This document shows positions 57,527 to 64,000 of a DNA stretch of 64,000 nucleotides, piece after piece. Made by a program: the position numbers and the translations under genes. The stretch comes from Mycoplasma haemofelis str. Langford 1. Its GTDB lineage: Bacteria; Bacillota_I; Bacilli_A; Mycoplasmatales; Mycoplasmoidaceae. Numbering within the stretch: position 1 is the stretch's first letter; every line of letters begins with the position of its first letter. The notes beneath the pieces were generated by a model. That model saw only the letters and a program-made list of their open reading frames with translations. It was not told the origin of the DNA and ran no database searches. The DNA lies in contig NC_014970.1 of assembly GCF_000200735.1 (NCBI RefSeq), positions 1-64,000 of the forward strand. The letters are read 5' to 3'.

Positions 57527-58801
57527 ATGCTTCTGAAGATCAGAAGGAAGCTGGGCAATTTACTGAAAGGCTGTTTTAAATCAGGGAAGAATGCGGATTG
57601 TGAATCTTCAAAAATACCAGAACCTTTAATTCAAGAATCTTCACACGTTCAACTAAACGAATTTAATCCTCCTAGGGAATCTATCTCTTCGGTTCTAGAG
57701 AATTACATTCCGATAGAGGATGGACGGTGAAAGAAGTTGGCTCTTAAGCTTGCTAATAAGGAAATCAATATAGAGGATATTTCCTATTCAGAATATCCAA
57801 GTGATCTGATCTTAAAATCACGATTTAGCAACACTTCAATCTCTGTAGCTCTTAAATTAATTGGGAAGTTGACTTTCGAGGAGGAGACAGCTTTGTTCAA
57901 ATTGCTGGAGAATCCGGAGACTCGGAATTTCGCAGTCAAGAGACTCACTATTTTTAATCTTCGTCTAGTGTGATCTTCAGCTAGGAAGTATTTAAATTAT
58001 GGTTTCCCCATGGAAGACTTAGTTCAGGAGGGGATTTTTGGGTTGGTTAAGGCAATTCATAAATTTGATTGTGCATTCGGTAACAGGTTCTCTACCTACG
58101 CCACATGGTGAATTAGACAAGCTATGTTAAGAGCTGTAGAGGATAAGTCTAGAATCATTAGAGTTCCTGTTCATATGGTTCCAGTTATTAACAATCTTGC
58201 TAGGATCGAGAAGGCTCTAATTCTTGAGAATGGAGAAGAGCCAACTATTGAGCAGTTAACTCAAGAAATGCAGAAGTATGACTCCCAATATACCGTTCAG
58301 AAAGTTAGTGATATTAAGAAGCTAAATATCGATTGAGTTTCGCTGGATAAGCTCATCGACTACGATGAGAACTTCCTAGATTCTGTACCAGATGAAGAAG
58401 TTATCAGCTCAGAAGAAGAGGCTATTCTCACCCATAAATCGATGGTTCTTCAAGAATTCCTTGAATCCACCTTGGAAGATGATGAGTTGTTAGTGTTGGA
58501 TATGCATTATGGATTGATGGAATTTGAAAGTCCCAACACCATCGAACAGATAGTGAGTGAAATCCTTTTTAACCCTGAGTACAGGGACGTCATTAAAAAT
58601 AAGGCTATTAATTTCGTTATTAATGAAATGTTAGGGAAGCAAGATGTGCTTGCTCCCGAGGAATGGAAAAAGGAGAAGGCTAAGGTTGAGAATTTTGTGC
58701 GAAAGAAAATCTCCCAAGCTCTTCGGAAGCTGAAGAAGCCTTCCAAGAATGGTAAATACAGGACTATTTTTGGATTCAGTAAGAATGATTATCTCATCTA
58801 A
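57527..58801 (+). CDS. Second sigma-70 family factor (copy B)
   Basis: The 424-residue paralogue keeps a shortened sigma 1.1-like region (PLIQESSHVQ, LENYIPIED), region 2 ([47 protein letters not shown]) and region 4. The -12 reading Thr is Leu here. From 58430 on, the DNA is nearly identical to copy A (57146 on), whereas region 2 resembles copy C. An alternative frame from ATG 57514 encodes SEDQKEAGQFTERLF, like the copy C start, then stops, suggesting an N-terminal frameshift. TGA codons at 57728, 57971, 58109 and 58334 are Trp. Confidence 0.85.
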
Positions 58802-58819
58802 AATATGCTTTAAAAATTA

Positions 58820-60205
58820 GTGGAGTTTTCTAAGGATCAGGAGAAGATTGAGCGACTTACTGAGAAGTTGCTTGAGATTAGAGAGGAGTTAGAATCGGAG
58901 AGAGAAAAATTAAAGTCTTTTAATTTAGCCAAGGGATTTAACAACTTTCTATTTGAAACTAGATTAAAGACTCATGACATCAATACAGACTTTGGTCTTC
59001 AAAAGATACTCGATCCTTTAATCCAACAATCTTCCAACGTTAAACTAGGTAAGTTCAAGCTTTCTAAGGAATCTATTGCGTTAGCTCTTGAGGATTACAT
59101 TCCGATAGAGGATAAGAGGTGAAAGGATTTAGCGCTTAAGCTCGCACATAAAGGAATTAGCGTAGAGGAGCTTACCCCAGAGGAAGCCAAGGCACATAAG
59201 GAATATCAAGATACCCTCATATTAAACGAGAGATTTAGTAATTCCTCAGTCCCTTCAGCTCTTAAATTCACTAGGAAGTTAACTTTAGAGGAAGAGACGG
59301 CGTTATCTAAGTTGATGGAGAATCCTAAGACTAGGAGCTTTGCAATTAAACAACTTACTATCTCTAATCTCCGACTGGTGCAATCCGTTGCTAAGAAGTA
59401 TTTAAATTATGGCTTTCCCATGGAAGACTTAGTTCAGGAAGGATTCTTTGGGTTGATGAAGGCCGTTCAGAAGTTTAATTACAACTTAGGGAATAAGTTC
59501 TCCACCTACGCCACATGGTGAATTAGACAAGCTATAGTGCGTTCCATTGCCGAGAAGTATCGAGTAATTAGAGTTCCTGTACACTTGCAGGAGATCATTA
59601 AGAGGTTTAATAAAGTATCCATGACTCTTATGGCTGAGAAAGGAGAACCTAGCTTGCAGGATATATTGGTAGAAATGCAAAAGTACTATCCCAATTTTGA
59701 TCTGGAAAAGATCACAAATATAAAGCAGCTATCTAAGGATTTACTTTCCTTGGACGGCGTTCTAGATTCAGAAGAATTCTTTCCCCTTAGTGGCGCCATA
59801 AGGGATGAGGATATGATGGATGCTGAAGAGTTATCTTTTAAGGCTTACAGAGTAGAGATGTTGAATGATATGTTGGAGAATGAATTGAAGCCGGATGAGA
59901 TCTCTTTAGTAAAGCTTAGGTATGGATTTTTAGAATATGGAAAGCATTCTGTAAGGGAGATTGTGGAGGAGAAGTTATTGGATCCGGAGTTTTGTTTTTC
60001 CACCAATAGTAAAGCAACTACTTCACTGATAAAGAAGATGCTTAATAACAAAGAAAATCTTTCCTCAGAAGAGTGGAATAATGGAAAATTTAAACTAGAA
60101 AGGTGAGTTCGAAAAAAGTTAAATCAGTCAATTTCCAAACTGCGGCACGCTTCTTGTAATATCAGATATAGGGGTCTTTCCGGTCTAGAAGACAGTCCAA
60201 ATTAG
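58820..60205 (+). CDS. Third sigma-70 family factor (copy C)
   Basis: The 461-residue paralogue starts at GTG 58820 with a coiled N terminus ([19 protein letters not shown]), then a well-kept sigma 1.1-like domain ([34 protein letters not shown]), region 2 ([38 protein letters not shown]) and a much diverged region 4 ([27 protein letters not shown] ... [13 protein letters not shown]). The -12 reading Thr is Val. TGA codons at 59120, 59519 and 60104 are Trp. It follows copy B by 18 bases and precedes rnjA by 7. Confidence 0.85.
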
Positions 60206-60212
60206 ATTTATT

Positions 60213-62045
60213 GTGGGGGATTCTGAGAAGATACTGGACATAGGGGGTTTAGAAGAAGGGAGTTTAGCATCTTTAGATCAGAAACTTAAGAACCTAAATA
60301 ACCAATCAATACCTACTAAGTTCTTTGCCTTAGGTGGGGTAGAGGAGATTGGTAAGAATACCTACTGTGTAGAACATGATGATGAGATTATCGTTATTGA
60401 TGCTGGTATTAAGTTCGTAAATAGGAAGCATTTTCCGGGATTGAGCGGGGTAATCCCATCCCTTTCCTACCTAAAGAAGAACCAACATAAGATAAAGGCT
60501 CTTGTCATAACCCATGGTCATGAAGACCATATTGGAGGAATAGTTCATGTTCTTAAAGAAGTTAATTTCCCCGTTATTTACAGCCCAATTATGGCCTCTG
60601 AATTGGTGAAGAGGAAGGTGGCAGACCATAAGCTTCCCGCTCAGAACGTAGTCTTATACTCTCCCAATTCTGTTTTCTTTACTAAGCACTTCGCCATTGA
60701 TTTCTACAAGGTAAACCACTCCATTCCCGACTCCTTTGGACTGTGTTTAGTAACTCCCAATGGAGTAATTGTTTCTTCAGGAGACTTTAGATTTGATTTT
60801 GCTAGCAGGAATGACAAATTTGATCTTCAGAAGATAAGTGCCATTTCCACAAGGAAGGTGGATCTCCTTCTTTGTGAGTCAACAAATGCTGAACAGCCGG
60901 GATTTAATGAAAGTGAAAAGGTTGTTATTAATGAGATTCACAACATCATGTCTTCCACTAAGGGAAGAATCATAATTACCTTCTTCTCCTCCAATATTGG
61001 TCGTATCGAGGAGATATTTAAGATCGCTGTAAATTTAAATAAGAAGATTATTATCCTTGGACATTCTATTGATTCCAACGTTACAGCTTCTAAGAACGTA
61101 GGATATTTAAAGGTAAATGAGAATATTATTATCTCACCCAAGGATATAAACAGCTATCCTGACGATGAGATACTGATAATCTGTACAGGATCCCAAGGGG
61201 AGGAGAACTCGGCTCTTAATAATATTTCTAAGAATAAGCATCCAACCATAAAGTTAAAGCCATCAGATAGCATCATCTTCTCATCCAATGTAATCCCGGG
61301 GAATACTGCTGCAGTAGAAGGAGTTATCAATAGGCTTCATAAGTCTGGATGCAATATCTACTTAAATTCCGCAAACTTGAAGATTCACTCCTCTGGACAC
61401 GCATCTAAATTAGAACAACAGTTATTTGTCTCCTTAGTTAATCCTAAGTACATAGTTCCTATTCATGGGGAAACTAGGATGATGAAGGCTTTAGCTCGTA
61501 ACTGCGTTGAGATTGGATTCAATGAAAAGAATATTTTCATAGTTAAGAATGGAGATGTTGTCCATCTATTAAATGGAGTTGTTTCCGTCTCTGATGAAAA
61601 GGTGGATGCCTCCCTTCTTTATATAGATGGAGATGAGACTACTTCCGAGGGAGAGTCCATTTCCAAGAAACGTACTGAATTAGGTTCCAAAGGTCTGGTA
61701 GTATTGCACATATTACTTGATAGTAAGAAATCAGAGTTGCACTTGATATCCCCCATAGCCAATGCAGGTAGCTTCTTCTTAAGTGAGTCAGTTGACTTCG
61801 TTAAGAAGCTATCTTCAACAATTCAAAATGAAATTAAGAATTTATTGAAATCTAAGAAGACTAAGTCTGAGATTTCAGCGATGATAGCTTCCCTTCTAGC
61901 GAAGGAGATTTATTCCGAAAAGAGACAGAAGCCTAATGTGGAGATAATTGTTACTGATGTAGCTAAGGATGATATCTTTAAAGATCCAATACTCCCTAAA
62001 CAGGAGGAAGCTGCTGCGACTTCCGAATCTCAAACTCCTTCCTAA
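60213..62045 (+). CDS. rnj: Ribonuclease J
   Basis: This 610-residue metallo-beta-lactamase-fold RNase has the zinc motif ITHGHEDHIGG, SGDFRFDF, ICTGSQGE and the C-terminal SGHASKLEQQL and VPIHGETRMM. It acts as endo- and 5'-exonuclease in mRNA decay. It begins at GTG 60213, 7 bases after copy C, and converges on cmk with a 50-base overlap. Confidence 0.95.
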   Translation: MGDSEKILDIGGLEEGSLASLDQKLKNLNNQSIPTKFFALGGVEEIGKNTYCVEHDDEIIVIDAGIKFVNRKHFPGLSGVIPSLSYLKKNQHKIKALVITHGHEDHIGGIVHVLKEVNFPVIYSPIMASELVKRKVADHKLPAQNVVLYSPNSVFFTKHFAIDFYKVNHSIPDSFGLCLVTPNGVIVSSGDFRFDFASRNDKFDLQKISAISTRKVDLLLCESTNAEQPGFNESEKVVINEIHNIMSSTKGRIIITFFSSNIGRIEEIFKIAVNLNKKIIILGHSIDSNVTASKNVGYLKVNENIIISPKDINSYPDDEILIICTGSQGEENSALNNISKNKHPTIKLKPSDSIIFSSNVIPGNTAAVEGVINRLHKSGCNIYLNSANLKIHSSGHASKLEQQLFVSLVNPKYIVPIHGETRMMKALARNCVEIGFNEKNIFIVKNGDVVHLLNGVVSVSDEKVDASLLYIDGDETTSEGESISKKRTELGSKGLVVLHILLDSKKSELHLISPIANAGSFFLSESVDFVKKLSSTIQNEIKNLLKSKKTKSEISAMIASLLAKEIYSEKRQKPNVEIIVTDVAKDDIFKDPILPKQEEAAATSESQTPS

Positions 62046-62676
62046 TACTTTCCACTACTTCCTCTGGAGTCATCTCATCACTACATATTTCAACAGCATC
62101 TTCAGCTTTACAAAGAGGATCTAATTCCCTATTCATATCTTCCAAATCCCTCTTCTTTATCTCCACCTCTATCTCTTCAAGAGTTCTTCCCTCCAGTAGT
62201 CCTTTCTCTTGAAGCTCTAGAAATCTCCTTTTAGCTCTGATAGCGGGACTAGCACTTAGGAACACCTTCAAAATGGCATTGGGAAAGACTTTGGTTCCAA
62301 TGTCTCTCCCCTCCATCACTATATTCTCCTTCCTAGCTACCTCCCTTTCAACTTCCAGTACAAAACTCCTAATTTCCCCTTTCTTAGCTATCTTAGATGC
62401 TTCCTTAGTTACTAACTCTTTCTTAAATTCCTCTCCAGAGACTTCTTTGCCATTCAGAATTCAGCTATTCTTACGAAAATAGAATGTCTTATACTGAGAA
62501 ATCTCCCTCAGAACTTCCCCTATTTCCCTCTTAGGATTACGTAAAAGATATCACGCAACCCCCCTGAATATAAGGCCTGTATTGACGTGTAGAAAACTCA
62601 GATTCTGCGCTAGTAAATTTGCTACGGTGCTCTTTCCTACGCCACTGGGGCCATCTATTGCTATTTGGAAAAACAA
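61996..62676 (-). CDS. cmk: Cytidylate kinase
   Basis: This 226-residue kinase phosphorylates CMP and dCMP. It has [29 protein letters not shown] and [13 protein letters not shown], then the [12 protein letters not shown] region. The start is TTG 62676, since no ATG precedes the P loop. TGA codons at 62556 and 62461 (approximate) are Trp. The last 50 bases overlap the 3' end of rnj on the other strand. Confidence 0.93.
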
Positions 62677-62695
62677 AACGTATATATTTTAATTT

Positions 62696-63958
62696 ATGAG
62701 TTTTTTTATAGACAACAATCCCAACACTAACTCCTCGTGCTCTCACATCAAGTACGTTGAGGAGGCTCCTAACTTCATAAGTCGCTTTATCCAACTAGGG
62801 GTAAAGAACAAGATGAAGGTGGGGAATGAGAACTTCTTTAATTACAAGAAGAAGAGGGCGATATTAGTATGATGTTTAGTTTTCTTCTTCGTAATACTTC
62901 TTGCAGTCAAATTCGTACTTAAGTTAGAACTCCTTCGCTTCATTAGTAGGCTATACCAAGCTTCTGGATCCAGTTACTTCTTAATCACTTTAGTATTAGG
63001 ATTCCTCGCCTTCTTTGTATGTGAAATTACATTAAAGGTGGTGAGTCTTAAAACTCAAGCCTATGGTCAATTGGATTCCGTCTCTAAATTCGAATGATTC
63101 GGCTTCTCCTCCATTTCCTTCTTTATACAATCCATCACCCCCTTTTCCGTCGGATCCGAGCCATACTCCATCTGGTGGCTCAATAAGAAGGGGATAGATT
63201 TAAAGGAAGCCGGAGCCATGGTTGCCGTAGCTTCCTGTTGCTGATTCGTAGCTCAATTCCTAGTTACTTGGCCTTCCTTCATTTACATAACAGTTCAGAA
63301 TTGGGACAAGGTCTCTAGCTTAGATATTCCCAATGTATATTGAGCTATCTTGGGAGGGCTATTTGTAGATATTACTGTAGGTCTCCTTATCTTCAGCGTC
63401 AGCTACTTTAAGACCTTCCACTATTTAATATCTAAGTGAGTTAATAGGATTAAGAGGTGACTTGCTTTGCCTTATGCAGGGGAAGAGGAATTAGCTATTA
63501 AGTACCTAGAGCAGAATGCTTTCCAGAAGATTTATGTACGTCAAATAAAGAGATTCACCACTGTAAAGATAGCTGCCTTTTACTTCTTCTGCAACGTATA
63601 TCTGTACTTCCTATTCGTATTGATTCACAGAATCTTTAATCAGGAGAATTGAGATGGAGTTCTTGCCTATAACGTCATAAATGTATCCACCACAGCTAAT
63701 AACTTCATGCCCCTTCCTTCAGCAGAGGGATCTCTTCAGGTGGTGATGAAGAATCTTCTGGAAGGCTTTGGAGATTCCTCAGCTGGAAGAACTGATGAAG
63801 AGTCTATTTTCCTTTGGAGATTCTTTAGTAAGTACTTTGGCTTTATATTGAGTCTAATATTCCTTTCCATGTATGGAATTAATACCAATACTAGACGAAG
63901 AAAGGAAATTAGAAGAGAATGTCGATCCGCCCAAACTTCTTTAGAATTAATTTTTTAA
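62696..63958 (+). CDS. Flippase-like membrane protein, LPG synthase TM / UPF0104 family
   Basis: The 420-residue product has about seven hydrophobic segments and the family pattern SITPFSVGSEPYSIWWLNKKGIDLKEA, similar to the P-x-x-x-G-S-E motif of the MprF flippase/UPF0104 membrane domain. There is no attached synthetase domain, so it may move a lipid across the membrane or have another role. TGA codons at 62870, 63095 and 63242 and later are Trp. Confidence 0.7.
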
Positions 63959-64000
63959 TATACTGACACATAGCTTTCAGGGAATTAGGAGAAAGACCTA
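63959..64000. other. Window edge, probable start of the next convergent gene
   Basis: Only 42 bases remain after the membrane protein. On the minus strand two frames stay open and could be the C terminus of a leftward gene, one ending in ILKN and the other running into the 3' end of the preceding gene. Too little is present to choose. Confidence 0.3.

Noticed and set aside
57527..60205. Copies B and C as phage or ECF sigma factors
   Set aside because: Both keep sigma 1.1-like and region 4 sequences and strong similarity to copy A, so they are duplicates of the primary factor.

Overview
This window is the start of a mollicute chromosome, numbered from dnaA at base 1. The decisive sign is that TGA is read as tryptophan: nearly every recognisable gene becomes full length only when internal TGA codons are translated (for example dnaA, dnaN, cysS, thrS, metS, gyrB, ktrB). 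Other mollicute signs are low GC, few Shine-Dalgarno sites, many TTG and GTG starts, no cell-wall genes, and very tight packing with 1-50 base overlaps. The gene set (guaA, guaB, prs, gapN, sodA, pepF, hprK) would fit a haemotropic mycoplasma, but that placement is an inference from gene content, not proved by the sequence.

Layout. 1-4672: replication start (dnaA, dnaN), the heat-shock repressor gene hrcA and a lone ABC ATPase. 4675-5221: leftward tRNA-Gly and tsaC. 5235-17527: a long rightward block covering secretion and elongation (rpmG, secE, nusG), sugar metabolism (crr, pgi), proS, cls, prs, tyrS, ffh, tRNA-Arg, then rpsF-ssb-rpsR-dnaB. 17533-17940: five leftward tRNAs. 18006-20378: a YitT-like membrane protein and a PstS-like binding protein. 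20347-27684: a leftward operon rlmB, cysS, rpsO, HAD-like, thrS, pepF, tmk. 27719-38804: recA, sodA (leftward), metS, ftsY, hprK (leftward), gapN, gyrB, gyrA. 38788-49840: a CPBP protease (leftward), rnc, an MFS carrier, nadD, rpsL-rpsG-fusA, dnaJ-grpE, fba and a DUF31-like secreted protein. 49830-55719: ktrA/ktrB potassium uptake, guaB, guaA, trxB and tRNA-Ile. 55720-55939: the largest gene-free stretch, rich in inverted repeats. 55940-60205: three tandem sigma-70-family genes. 60213-63958: rnjA, cmk and a flippase-like membrane protein.

Most of the window is ordinary core machinery. The exception is the sigma cluster. Mollicutes are generally described as having one primary sigma factor. 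Here one canonical RpoD-like gene is followed by two diverged, full-length relatives that keep domains 1.1, 2 and 4 but differ at residues known to read the -10 element. All three have region 4.2 split by an extra segment of about 40 residues. Two perfect hairpins lie upstream of the first gene. This is the best candidate here for an undescribed regulatory system.

No stretch longer than 300 bases lacks a gene. No insertion sequence, prophage, CRISPR array or rRNA gene was seen.
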